Source: Clostridia bacterium | Lineage (GTDB): Bacteria > Bacillota > Clostridia > Oscillospirales > Acutalibacteraceae | Direction: 5' to 3' | Assembly (NCBI GenBank): GCA_017550625.1 | Contig: JAFZOL010000080.1 | Coordinates: forward strand, 54,151-118,150 | Length of the DNA: 64,000 bases | Made by a program: the position numbers and the translations under genes | Notes under the pieces: model-generated | Seen by the model: only the letters and a program-made list of their open reading frames with translations | The model's database searches: none | Told to the model about the DNA's origin: nothing | Shown here: positions 27,506 through 36,162 of the stretch, one piece after another | How positions within the stretch are numbered: position 1 is the first letter of the stretch | How the letters are laid out: each line of letters begins with the position of its first letter

Positions 27506-28469
27506 CGGCAAGCCTCCTTTTCAGAAGGAATTCGCGGGCGGCGTTTATCGCGCGCTCTGAGAGCGGCGGTGCGCCCGGATCGTCGGCATACAGCCGCACA
27601 AGCGTATCGTTACGGCCGAACCACGTCAGCTGGCGCTTCGCGTAGTGCCGCGTGGCGGTCTTCAGGTTTTCAACGGCGTCTGCCAGCGGCAGCTGCCCGT
27701 CAAAATATGGTTTGAGTTCTTTATAGCCGATCGCGGCTACGGCGGTCGAAGAAGCGGAGTCACGGTAAAACGCGCGCGCTTCTTCAACAAGGCCGGCCTC
27801 GAGCATCAGATCGACTCTTTTCGAGATCCTGTCGTACAACAGCTGCCTGTCACGGAAAAACAGGCCGAGATAAAGCGGATCGAACGGCGTGTCGTTTTCG
27901 AACGCGCGGCCGCGGCGCACGGAGGGCTTTTCGCCCGTGAGGCGCCAGATCTCGAGCGCGCGCAACACCCTGCGGTCGTTCTGCAGGTCGATCTCATCGG
28001 CGAGCGCGGGGTCGGCATCCAGCAGCTCTTTGACGAGAGCATCGCGTCCCTCTTCCCGCAAACGGGCCTGCAGTTCGGCGCGAACCTCGGTGTGATCGGG
28101 CTCCTCTTCAAACGAAAGCCTGCCGAGCAGCGCGTCGACGTAAAGGCCGGTACCGCCCGCGACGATCACGGTTTTGCCGCGTGAAGCAATATCTTTCGCC
28201 GCCGCAAACGCGTCGTCGCAGAAGCGTTTGACACTGTATTCCTCGGTCGGCGGGAGAAAATCGATGAGATGGTGCCGCACACTCTGCATTTCATCAACGG
28301 TTGGCTTTGCGGTCGCGATGTCCATGCCGCGGTAGATCTGCATGGAATCCGCCGATATCACTTCGCCGTCGAGCGCCTTCGCGAGCGAGACGGCCAGCAC
28401 CGTTTTGCCGGAGGCTGTGGGCCCCACGACCGCGATCACGGGGATCTTTTTATCCGTCAGCATATCCAT
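27498..28469 (-). CDS. miaA: tRNA dimethylallyltransferase
   Basis: 323 residues. Adds a dimethylallyl group to N6 of A37 in tRNAs reading UNN codons. P-loop GPTASGKT at residues 16-23, then ISADSMQIYRGMDIATAKP, HHLIDFL, and VAGGTGLY. The stop of mutL and the start of miaA share the sequence TGATG, so translation is coupled. The next A37 enzyme, MiaB, is encoded at the head of the same operon, so both steps of ms2i6A synthesis are co-transcribed. Confidence 0.95.
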   Translation of the reverse strand: MDMLTDKKIPVIAVVGPTASGKTVLAVSLAKALDGEVISADSMQIYRGMDIATAKPTVDEMQSVRHHLIDFLPPTEEYSVKRFCDDAFAAAKDIASRGKTVIVAGGTGLYVDALLGRLSFEEEPDHTEVRAELQARLREEGRDALVKELLDADPALADEIDLQNDRRVLRALEIWRLTGEKPSVRRGRAFENDTPFDPLYLGLFFRDRQLLYDRISKRVDLMLEAGLVEEARAFYRDSASSTAVAAIGYKELKPYFDGQLPLADAVENLKTATRHYAKRQLTWFGRNDTLVRLYADDPGAPPLSERAINAAREFLLKRRLADA

Positions 28470-30457
28470 CAGCCGAGCCTGCCGAACTGTTTTTCGAGCT
28501 CGTGACGGCTCAGTTCAGACAATACCGGGCGTCCGTGCGGGCAGTAGCGCACGTCCGGATCGGCGAGGAGCCGGTCGACGAAGCTCTGCATCTCCTGCAG
28601 CGTCATTTCGTCGCCGCCCTTGATCGCCGCCCTGCAGGCGGTGGAATGCCATAGCCAATTGAGCTTCTCTGGCACCGGCGCGCGGTCGCCCGAAAGCAGC
28701 TTGCCCGCGAGCTCCTGCACGAGAGCGCTCACGTTTTCCTGCGTCAATTCAACCGGGCAGCTGCGGACCAGCACCGTGTTCGCGCCGAATTCTTCTATTT
28801 CGTACCCTGCCTGACGGAACAACGGCAGGTTTTCCGCCACGGCGGCATATTCGGCGCCGGAGAGCGCCACGGCGACCGGGGTGAGCAGCAGCTGAGAATG
28901 GAAGCCGTTTTCACCCTTAGAAAGGCCGTTGAAGATCATACGCTCGTGCGCCGCGTGTTTATCTATAATGAAAAGCTTATCTCCGCATTCCGCGATGATA
29001 TAAGTACGGAAAGCCTGCCCGAGCACGCGCGCCGAGGGAAGCCCGTCGTCAAGCTCTTTTTTCTGCTTTGCCTGCAGCTCGCGGAAGCGCTGCGCGTAAT
29101 CGGGAGCGTCTTCGTCCGGACGTCGGTCGAACACGGAGCTCGTGCCGGAGGCGTCGCGCAGCACGAAATCGTCTTTTTTCTCCTGCGGATCGTCGTCGCG
29201 GATCACGTCGATCTTGCCGGAGAACGACGGACGGACGGGCACTGCGGGAGTGGAGTCATATATCACGGGAGATGGGACCTGTTTCTCAGAAGTAATAGGC
29301 TTCACCGGCTCTGCAGCCGGTTCCGGCTTTACGGGAGCCTGTACGACAGGTGTCGGTTTTTCCTGATTTGAGATCTCGCCGGTCCGCACGTGGAACGAGA
29401 GCTGTTTATTCTCACTCTCGTCAAGGATCGACTGACGGCCGGTCAGTGTCACGGCGGGATAGGCGGCGTCGCCCTTCGCGATCGCGCGCTTGGCGGCGTA
29501 ATAGACAGTCTCGAAGACCTGCGTCTCGTCCGAGAAGCGGATCTCGTTTTTCGAGGGATGGACGTTGACGTCCGTTTTCTCGGCGGGCAGTTCGATGTTC
29601 AGGAAACACATCGGGAACTTGCCCACCATCACCGTGTTCTGATACGCGCGGTCGAGCGCCGTGGCGCCCGCGGGCAGGCGAACGTAGCGCCCGTTCACGA
29701 AGAAATACTGCATGTTGCGCGTGGGACGGTTGTTGAGCGGCTTGGAAACGAAGCCCTTCACGGTGATCAGGCCGTTCTGATACTCGCAGGGGATCAGCCC
29801 CTCGGTGACCTGACGGCCGAACAGCGCGGCGATCGCGGCGAGCAGGTCGCCGTTGCCGGGTGTGGAAAAAACGCGTTTTCCGTCGCGGATAAAAGTGAAC
29901 TTGATTTCCGGATGCGACAGCGCGGTCTTCGTGACTGCGTCGGCGACCCAGTTGCCCTCGGTGACGTCCTTTTTCAGGAACTTCATACGGGCGGGGGTGT
30001 TATAAAACAGGTCGCGCACGATCACGGTGGTGCCGACGGGCCCGCCGGCGTCTTCCACCGTGCAGCCTTCGTTGCCGGAGGACGTGAGCATGGCGCCGAT
30101 CTCGCTGTTTTCGGCGCGTGAGAGCACGCTGATATGCGACACGCGCGCGATGCTCGGCAGCGCCTCGCCGCGGAAGCCGAGGGTGAAGATCGCGTCGAGG
30201 TCTTCGGGCGTGCGGATCTTTGAAGTCGCGTGACTGATGAAAGCCGTGGGCAGATCGTCTTTTTCGATGCCGCAGCCGTTGTCGGTCACGCGCAGATACG
30301 CCGCGCCGCCGTTTTTGATCTCGACGGTTACGGCGGTGGCGCCCGCGTCTATGGAATTTTCGATCAGCTCTTTCGCGACCGACATGGGCCGTTCCACGAC
30401 CTCGCCCGCCGCGATGAGCTCCGCCACGTGTTTGGGCAGAACGTTGATTTTGGACAT
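28469..30457 (-). CDS. mutL: DNA mismatch repair protein MutL
   Basis: 662 residues. GHKL ATPase domain: IAAGEVVERP, KELIENSIDAGA, DNGCGI, HATSKI, GFRGEAL. A proline-rich linker (~335-430) precedes the C-terminal dimerisation/endonuclease domain. That domain has DKHAAHER (near residue 500), ACRAAIK, CPHGRP and a terminal FGRLG. In nicking MutLs the first motif reads DQHA-x2-E-x4-E; here the final Glu is Asn (DKHAAHERMIFN). The start codon directly abuts the mutS stop (TAA then ATG), so it probably depends on re-initiation. Confidence 0.95.
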   Translation of the reverse strand: MSKINVLPKHVAELIAAGEVVERPMSVAKELIENSIDAGATAVTVEIKNGGAAYLRVTDNGCGIEKDDLPTAFISHATSKIRTPEDLDAIFTLGFRGEALPSIARVSHISVLSRAENSEIGAMLTSSGNEGCTVEDAGGPVGTTVIVRDLFYNTPARMKFLKKDVTEGNWVADAVTKTALSHPEIKFTFIRDGKRVFSTPGNGDLLAAIAALFGRQVTEGLIPCEYQNGLITVKGFVSKPLNNRPTRNMQYFFVNGRYVRLPAGATALDRAYQNTVMVGKFPMCFLNIELPAEKTDVNVHPSKNEIRFSDETQVFETVYYAAKRAIAKGDAAYPAVTLTGRQSILDESENKQLSFHVRTGEISNQEKPTPVVQAPVKPEPAAEPVKPITSEKQVPSPVIYDSTPAVPVRPSFSGKIDVIRDDDPQEKKDDFVLRDASGTSSVFDRRPDEDAPDYAQRFRELQAKQKKELDDGLPSARVLGQAFRTYIIAECGDKLFIIDKHAAHERMIFNGLSKGENGFHSQLLLTPVAVALSGAEYAAVAENLPLFRQAGYEIEEFGANTVLVRSCPVELTQENVSALVQELAGKLLSGDRAPVPEKLNWLWHSTACRAAIKGGDEMTLQEMQSFVDRLLADPDVRYCPHGRPVLSELSRHELEKQFGRLG

Positions 30458-33076
30458 TTATGAACCCGTTTCCAGTTTTTTCTGCAGTTCGTACAGTTTT
30501 GCCAGCGCCTCGAATGGCGTCAGTTCGTTGATGTTCATCTCCTGGATGTCGCGCATCACGGCGCGCACCCTCGGCTCGCCCGAAAGCGCCGCCACGAGGT
30601 CGAGATCGAGCTCTTCGCCGGAGGCGGCGTTGAGTTTACTTTGGATCTCTTTCTTTTCAAGATCCTTAAGGATCGCCTTCGCGCGGCGCACCACTTTATC
30701 CGGCACGCCGGCGATCTTCGCCACCTGGATACCGTAGCTCCCGTCGGCGGGGCCCTCGGCGATCTTACGCAGGAAGAAGATGTCGTCGCCGCGTTTTTTC
30801 ACGGCGCAGTTGAGGTTTTTATATCCGGAATCCGGCGCGCCCATCTCGGTGAGCTCGTGGTAGTGCGTGGCGAACAGGGTCTTGCAGCCGATTTGGTTCC
30901 GGGCGTTGATGTATTCAAGCACGGCGCGCGCGATGGCCATGCCGTCGTAGGTCGAAGTGCCGCGGCCGATCTCGTCAAGGATCACGAGCGATTCGTCGGT
31001 GGCGTTTTCAAGAATCGCCGCGACCTCGCTCATTTCGGTCATAAACGTGGACTGCCCCGCCGCGAGGTCGTCCGACGCGCCGATGCGCGTGTAGATCGCG
31101 TCCACCACGCCGATCGTAGCCTCTTTCGCCGGCACGAACGAGCCGATCTGCGCCATCAGCACGATCAGCGCCGTCTGGCGCATATAGGTGGATTTGCCTG
31201 CCATGTTGGGGCCGGTGATGATGAGCGTGCGGTTTTTATCGCGGTCGAGATACGTGTCGTTCGGCACGAACGGCATATCGCCTATATACTTTTCAACGAC
31301 CGGATGGCGGCCTTCTTTGATATCCACCACGCCGCCGAGGTCCACGACCGGGCGAACGTAACCGTTATCCGCCGCCACCTGCGCCAGCGAGCAGACGGCG
31401 TCGAGCGTGGCGATCAGATCGCCGGTGTCGCGCAGGCTCTGCTGCCGTTCGGCGGCAAAAGCGCGCACCTCGCAGAACAGATCGTATTCGAGCTTTTCGA
31501 TGCGCTCGCGCGCCGTGAGCACCTTGGCCTCAAGCTCTTTGAGCTCCGGTGTGATATAGCGCTCGCAGTTCGTGAGCGTTTGTTTTCTGATGTAATAATC
31601 CGGCACGAGCTCGCGGTATGTATTGAGGATCTCGATATAGTATCCGAACACCTTGTTGTAGCCGATGCGCAGCTTTTTGATGCCGGTCTTCTCCTGCTCC
31701 TCGCGCTCGATCTTCATTAAAAAGTCGCGCCCGCCGGATACGATATCGCGCAGGGAGTCGAGCTCTTCGTTATACCCCGCGCGGATGAAACCGCCTTCGC
31801 GCAGCGAGAAAGGCGGGTCCTCCATGATCGCGCGGTCGATCAGCGCCGAAAGCTCGGCGTTCTCTTCCATCTGGTCGCGGATCTTTTTGAGGATGTTGCT
31901 TTTTACGCCCGCGAGCAGGGCTTTGAGTGTTGGCACGGCCTGCAGGGCGGCGTATAACCCGCGCAGCTCTTTGGCGTTCGCGCTGCCGTAGACGATGCGG
32001 GTGGCGATACGCTCGAAATCCTGCACGGTCGACAGCGCCGCGACGAGATCGTCCCGCAAAATCGGGTCCGCGTAAAGCTCTTCGACGCCGTTCTGCCGGT
32101 AGGTGATGTCGGAAACGCTGCGCAGCGGCTGCTCGACGAACGCGCGCAGCTTACGCTTGCCCATGGCGGTGCGGGTGCGGTCAAGCACCCAGAGCAGCGA
32201 ACCTTTTTTCTCGCGGCGGCGGAAGGATTCCGTCAGTTCAAGGTTCGCGCGCGTGGTCGCGGACAGCGACATCGTGCGCTCGGCACGGAACAGGCGGACC
32301 TCGGTGATGTTTTCAAGGTCGTTTTTCTGCGTTTTGTATAAGTATCTGAGCGCCGCGGCAAGCGCTGGGACGACAGCGGGCACGTGGGCGATGCCGATCG
32401 CCTCAAGCGATTTATGAAAATGGTCCTCCAGGACCTGCTTCGCGTCGTCGAAATCGAACGCTTCTTCGGGCTCGGTATCCGTCACGACGCGGCGGCTGAG
32501 CTCCACGTAGTTTTTGATCGGCGCGGCGTGCATCGTCATGGGGTTCGCGCGGATCTCGGTGGGCGCGAACACGGAGAGCCGCTCGGCTGCCTGCGAATAG
32601 GCTTCGGCGCCGTGGGTCTCGGCCACCTGCACTTCGCCGGTGGAAACCTCCACGAACGCCATGCCGACGGCGTCGGGCTGGGTGTATAAACAGGCAAGAT
32701 AATTGCAGCGGTCTTCCGGCAGCATGCTCGATTCGGTCACGGTGCCGGGGGTGACGATGCGGATCACGTCGCGCGTGACGAGCCCCTTTGCCTTGGCGGG
32801 ATCCTCGGTCTGCTCGCAGATCGCGACCTTATAGCCCTTGGCCACAAGCCGCGCGATATACCCCTCCGCGGCGTGGAACGGAACGCCGCACATGGGGGCG
32901 CGCTCTTCCATGCCGCAGTCTCTGCCGGTGAGCACGAGCTCGAGTTCCCTCGACGCGGTCTTCGCGTCTTCAAAGAACATCTCGTAAAAGTCACCGAGGC
33001 GATAGAACAGGATGGTATCCGGATACATCGCCTTGATCTTACGGTATTGCTGCATCATAGGGGTGAATTCTGCCAT
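30458..33076 (-). CDS. mutS: DNA mismatch repair protein MutS
   Basis: 872 residues, full length. The mismatch-binding N-domain has the Phe-x-Glu-type GDFYEMFFEDA (~residues 26-36). Connector, lever and clamp regions follow. The ATPase domain has Walker A GPNMAGKST, Walker B DEIGRGTSTYDG and ATHYHEL. Recognises mispairs and recruits MutL. AAGAGGT precedes ATG 33076. Preceded by the ylbF-like gene (55 bp) and followed with no gap by mutL. Confidence 0.97.
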   Translation of the reverse strand: MAEFTPMMQQYRKIKAMYPDTILFYRLGDFYEMFFEDAKTASRELELVLTGRDCGMEERAPMCGVPFHAAEGYIARLVAKGYKVAICEQTEDPAKAKGLVTRDVIRIVTPGTVTESSMLPEDRCNYLACLYTQPDAVGMAFVEVSTGEVQVAETHGAEAYSQAAERLSVFAPTEIRANPMTMHAAPIKNYVELSRRVVTDTEPEEAFDFDDAKQVLEDHFHKSLEAIGIAHVPAVVPALAAALRYLYKTQKNDLENITEVRLFRAERTMSLSATTRANLELTESFRRREKKGSLLWVLDRTRTAMGKRKLRAFVEQPLRSVSDITYRQNGVEELYADPILRDDLVAALSTVQDFERIATRIVYGSANAKELRGLYAALQAVPTLKALLAGVKSNILKKIRDQMEENAELSALIDRAIMEDPPFSLREGGFIRAGYNEELDSLRDIVSGGRDFLMKIEREEQEKTGIKKLRIGYNKVFGYYIEILNTYRELVPDYYIRKQTLTNCERYITPELKELEAKVLTARERIEKLEYDLFCEVRAFAAERQQSLRDTGDLIATLDAVCSLAQVAADNGYVRPVVDLGGVVDIKEGRHPVVEKYIGDMPFVPNDTYLDRDKNRTLIITGPNMAGKSTYMRQTALIVLMAQIGSFVPAKEATIGVVDAIYTRIGASDDLAAGQSTFMTEMSEVAAILENATDESLVILDEIGRGTSTYDGMAIARAVLEYINARNQIGCKTLFATHYHELTEMGAPDSGYKNLNCAVKKRGDDIFFLRKIAEGPADGSYGIQVAKIAGVPDKVVRRAKAILKDLEKKEIQSKLNAASGEELDLDLVAALSGEPRVRAVMRDIQEMNINELTPFEALAKLYELQKKLETGS

Positions 33077-33131
33077 GGCCGACCTCTTAAAAGGGAGATT
33101 CCTTGCCCTTTACGGGCTTCTTCGGTCCTGC

Positions 33132-33560
33132 TCAGCCGCAGCCGCCGCAGGTGGAGCAGGAGCCGGTGCACGAGCCCTCGGTTCTGGGCTTCGGCTCGGC
33201 GGTTTCGGGGTCCTCGCCGTTGACGCAGAGCGTAATAAGATTCATGATATAGCTCATCAGATCGTCCAGCGCCTGTTTTTTCTCGCCGTAGGCGCGCATG
33301 TTCGCGTTGAGCATGATCTCGCCGTAGATCCGGCGGAAATCCTCGTCCCACTTTTCGAGGCGCTCCTGATCGGGGGTCTCTTTTTCGCTCTCGTTCTGAT
33401 AGCTCGTCTGCAGGATGCTGAGCTTGCCGAGCAGACCGTTGAGCTCGAGATCTTCGTCGTTTTTGGCTCTCTGCGCGTGGTATTCGGTGTATCTTTCGTC
33501 CGCCTGGATCGCTCTGCCGAGCGCTCTCGCGGCCTTGATGACTTCGCTGTTCTGATCCAT
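33132..33560 (-). CDS. YlbF/YmcA-family protein with C-terminal cysteine cluster
   Basis: 142 residues. Mostly helical YlbF/YmcA fold (residues 1-~115; SEVIKAARALGRAI at the start). The tail holds four cysteines, Cys131, Cys135, Cys138 and Cys141, in a Gly/Ser setting. In B. subtilis YlbF, YmcA and YaaT form a complex that binds Fe-S clusters and affects mRNA processing by RNase Y. The cysteine tail here could ligate a cluster or zinc (inference). AAAAGGAG precedes ATG 33560. Located between miaB, a radical SAM Fe-S enzyme, and mutS, as in many Firmicutes. Confidence 0.8.
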   Translation of the reverse strand: MDQNSEVIKAARALGRAIQADERYTEYHAQRAKNDEDLELNGLLGKLSILQTSYQNESEKETPDQERLEKWDEDFRRIYGEIMLNANMRAYGEKKQALDDLMSYIMNLITLCVNGEDPETAEPKPRTEGSCTGSCSTCGGCG

Positions 33561-33601
33561 GATTTCTCCTTTTGCGGGACGCCCCGCTTTATATCAAGTT
33601 T

Positions 33602-35002
33602 TTATTCTGCAAGCCTGCCGGTCAGGATCCAGTTCTTCGCCTCGGTAACGGTCACGTTCCGGTAGGTCCCGATCAACTCCGAAGAGCCCGGGAAATCAAT
33701 GTTCACGTTGCCGCCCGTGCGTCCGGTGAGCATGCCGTTTTCTTCTTTGGTCTCGTTTTCCACGAGCACCTCGAAGGTCTTGCCGACCGTTTCGGCGCAG
33801 CGGACCGACGCGATCTCTTCCTGTGTTTTCAGAAGCTCCGAAAACCATCGGCTTTTTTCGCTGTATGGCACGGGGTCCGGCAGCCCGGCGGCGATTGTCC
33901 CCTTGCGGGGCGAATAGATGAACGTGAAGAGAGAGGTGAAGCGCACCTCGCGGATGAGACTGAGTGTTTCCTGAAACTCTTCATACGTCTCGCCCGGAAA
34001 ACCGACGATCACGTCGCTCGTCAGAGAAATGTCGGGCATGACCTCGCGCGCGTATTGTATAAGTTCAAGATAGCTCTCTCTCGTATACCTGCGGTTCATA
34101 GCCTTGAGGACCCGGTCGGAGCCCGACTGGAACGGCAGATGCAGATGCCTCTGCACCTTTTCGCATGCGGCCATCGCGTCGAGCAGGTCCTTCGTGCAGT
34201 CCTTCGGATGCGAGGTCATGAAGCGGATCCGGAAATCACCGGGGATCGCGTTTATGAGCCGCAGAAGCTCGGGAAACCCGACGCAGTCCTCCGCGTTTTT
34301 GCCGTAGGAATTGACGTTCTGCCCGAGCAGCGTGATCTCTTTCGCGCCTGAGGCGACGATCTCGCGGGCTTCGGCGAGCACGTCCTCGGTTCTGCGGCTG
34401 CGTTCGCGCCCGCGCACGTATGGCACGATGCAGTATGTACAGAAATTGTTGCAGCCGTACATAATCGGGAGCCACGCCTTGAACTCGGAATCGCGGCGCA
34501 CCGGAAGCCCTTCGGGAAGCACGTTTTCGCGCTCTTCAATGTCGAACACGCGCTTGCCGCCGCGAAGCGTCCGGTACATGAGCTCCGGGAAGCGGTCGAT
34601 GGCGAACGTGCCGAACACGAGGTTCACGAACGGATAGCTCTTTCTGATCTTTTCGGCCACGTGCGCCTGCTGCATCATGCAGCCGCACAGCGCCACGATC
34701 ATATCTTTCTTTTCGCTCTTAATCGGCTTGAGCGCGCCCACGTTGCCATAGACCCTGTCCTCAGCGTGTTCGCGCACCGCGCAGGTGTTGAACAGAACGA
34801 AATCGGCGTTTTCTTTCTCTTCGGTGAGAGCATAGCCCATCTCGGCCAACATGCCCTTGATGCGCTCGGAATCCGCCACGTTCCCCTGACAGCCGTAGGT
34901 GTGCACAAACGCCCGCGGCTCGGACGTCGGATAGCGCTGTGAGAGGATCTCACGGACGCGCCGGATATATTCCGTTTGCTGTTCAAGGTTCCGGTTCGTC
35001 AC
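33602..35002 (-). CDS. miaB: tRNA-2-methylthio-N6-dimethylallyladenosine synthase
   Basis: 466 residues. Radical SAM methylthiotransferase acting on i6A37. The N-terminal UPF0004 domain has Cys ligands in TYGCQGN, FNTCAVREHAEDR and ALCGCM. The radical SAM motif is CNNFCTYC in YGCNNFCTYCIVPYVRGRE. A C-terminal TRAM-like domain ends the protein. I start at GTG 35002: GGAGGAG lies 4-6 bases upstream. The in-frame ATG at 35044 has no ribosome site and would sit at the predicted transcript start given the promoter at 35052-35080. First gene of the long minus-strand operon. Confidence 0.93.
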   Translation of the reverse strand: MTNRNLEQQTEYIRRVREILSQRYPTSEPRAFVHTYGCQGNVADSERIKGMLAEMGYALTEEKENADFVLFNTCAVREHAEDRVYGNVGALKPIKSEKKDMIVALCGCMMQQAHVAEKIRKSYPFVNLVFGTFAIDRFPELMYRTLRGGKRVFDIEERENVLPEGLPVRRDSEFKAWLPIMYGCNNFCTYCIVPYVRGRERSRRTEDVLAEAREIVASGAKEITLLGQNVNSYGKNAEDCVGFPELLRLINAIPGDFRIRFMTSHPKDCTKDLLDAMAACEKVQRHLHLPFQSGSDRVLKAMNRRYTRESYLELIQYAREVMPDISLTSDVIVGFPGETYEEFQETLSLIREVRFTSLFTFIYSPRKGTIAAGLPDPVPYSEKSRWFSELLKTQEEIASVRCAETVGKTFEVLVENETKEENGMLTGRTGGNVNIDFPGSSELIGTYRNVTVTEAKNWILTGRLAE

Positions 35003-35051
35003 GTTTCTCCTCCGCGAAAGGCGCTTTACGCGCACATACTTCATACAGATT

Positions 35052-35080
35052 AGTATATATTAATTATAAATAAAAGGCAA
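35052..35080 (-). promoter_or_regulatory. Promoter of the miaB-mutSL-miaA-sepF-divIVA operon
   Basis: Minus-strand TTGCCT (35075-35080), 17-bp spacer, TATACT (35052-35057) in AT-rich DNA. The transcript start is expected near 35045, giving a ~43-nt leader to GTG 35002. Confidence 0.7.
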
Positions 35081-35087
35081 GCCCTTT

Positions 35088-35462
35088 TTAAAATATATTT
35101 TCAAAATCCGGCCGTTCTCCGAAAAAGATCACCCGGATGAGCGCCCCGGTATTCGCCAGAATCACTCTCGCGGCCCCGGCGTCGCGGTTTTCGAGCGCGG
35201 TTTCGAGCAGTAAGAAAGCACGCGTCAGCTCGTCGACGTCGGTATGCTTAAGAAGCGCGCCGAAAAGATCGCGACGGGTCTCCCATTTCTTCAGCAGGCT
35301 CTCGCAGGCGGCGAACGTTTCTTCGTCCGTGTCCGCGGCAAGCGCTGAAGAGCAGGCTCGCTCCAGCTCGCCGCAGCTCATGCGCACGTACAGGAACCCG
35401 GCGAGCGAAACGGCAAACGAAAGGAACACGCATAAAATACCGGCTATCACCCTTCCTTTCAT
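35088..35462 (-). CDS. DUF4363-like small exported protein
   Basis: 124 residues. One N-terminal hydrophobic helix (~5-27) as signal anchor, then an all-helical outer domain with W-x-x-x-x-x-L spaced helices (KKWETRRDLFGALLKHTDVDEL core) resembling DUF4363, a family I associate with sporulating Firmicutes. Overlaps the end of the DUF421 gene by ATGA, so the two proteins are made together and may form one complex. Its function is not established. Confidence 0.7.
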   Translation of the reverse strand: MKGRVIAGILCVFLSFAVSLAGFLYVRMSCGELERACSSALAADTDEETFAACESLLKKWETRRDLFGALLKHTDVDELTRAFLLLETALENRDAGAARVILANTGALIRVIFFGERPDFENIF

Positions 35463-36136
35463 TTCAAACTCTCCTTTCTGACCAGAAACGTTTTGCCCGT
35501 CGCGTCGAGCGTAAGCAGAAACACCTGCTCCACGGCGGCGTTTTCTCTTTTCAATAATTTTTGCAGCGTGTCGAGGTCCAGCCCTGCGCTTTTGAGCGCA
35601 GCCTGATCAGGCTTGCCGTCCTTGACCAAAACGGCAGGCACGCCCGGCTCCGCGGCGTCTTTGCCGAACTGCGACACGCTCAGCGGCTGCTCGCCGGCCT
35701 TGAGCTGCACGCTGAGGCCGCCGTTCGTTTCGGCCACGGCGGACTGCACCTGCGAGATATCGAAAATATCTTTCTGCCGCAGGCCTTCGAGCAGGTCGTC
35801 GATCGTATACCTGAGCCGCTTAAGAGCGTTCTGGTCGATCTTGCCGTCTGCGATCACTTCGATCGGACTGCCGTCCACCAGCATACGCACCGTACCGCTT
35901 TTCATGCTGAGCGCCGAAAGCAAAATCTCAACGCCCGCGAGCGCGAGGATCGATACAACGGTGTTGAGCATCGGGATGTCGTTGTCCTGCATCGGCGTGG
36001 CGGCGATCTGCGACAGCAGGATCGTGACGACGAGTTCGGACGGCTGCAGCTGCCCGATCTGGCGCTTGCCCATCAGGCGCAGGCACAGGATCACGAAGAA
36101 CAGCAGCAGTACGGTTCGGATAAATGACGTGAGCAC
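35459..36136 (-). CDS. DUF421-domain membrane protein (YetF/YrbG family)
   Basis: 225 residues. Three N-terminal membrane helices (~1-22, 33-52 and 55-75), then a soluble DUF421 domain with DGSPIEVIADGKID, LLEGLRQKDIFDISQVQSAV and NGGLSVQLK, which are diagnostic. The start is GTG 36136: GGAGGG sits 6 bases upstream and the protein then begins at the canonical first helix. The open frame runs 96 codons further, but that part overlaps the divergent gerAA. DUF421 proteins such as 2Duf and YetF are linked to spore membrane properties in Bacillus. A sigma-G-like promoter precedes it. Confidence 0.85.
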   Translation of the reverse strand: MLTSFIRTVLLLFFVILCLRLMGKRQIGQLQPSELVVTILLSQIAATPMQDNDIPMLNTVVSILALAGVEILLSALSMKSGTVRMLVDGSPIEVIADGKIDQNALKRLRYTIDDLLEGLRQKDIFDISQVQSAVAETNGGLSVQLKAGEQPLSVSQFGKDAAEPGVPAVLVKDGKPDQAALKSAGLDLDTLQKLLKRENAAVEQVFLLTLDATGKTFLVRKESLK

Positions 36137-36162
36137 GCGGATCCCTCCATGTTTTTTTGTCA

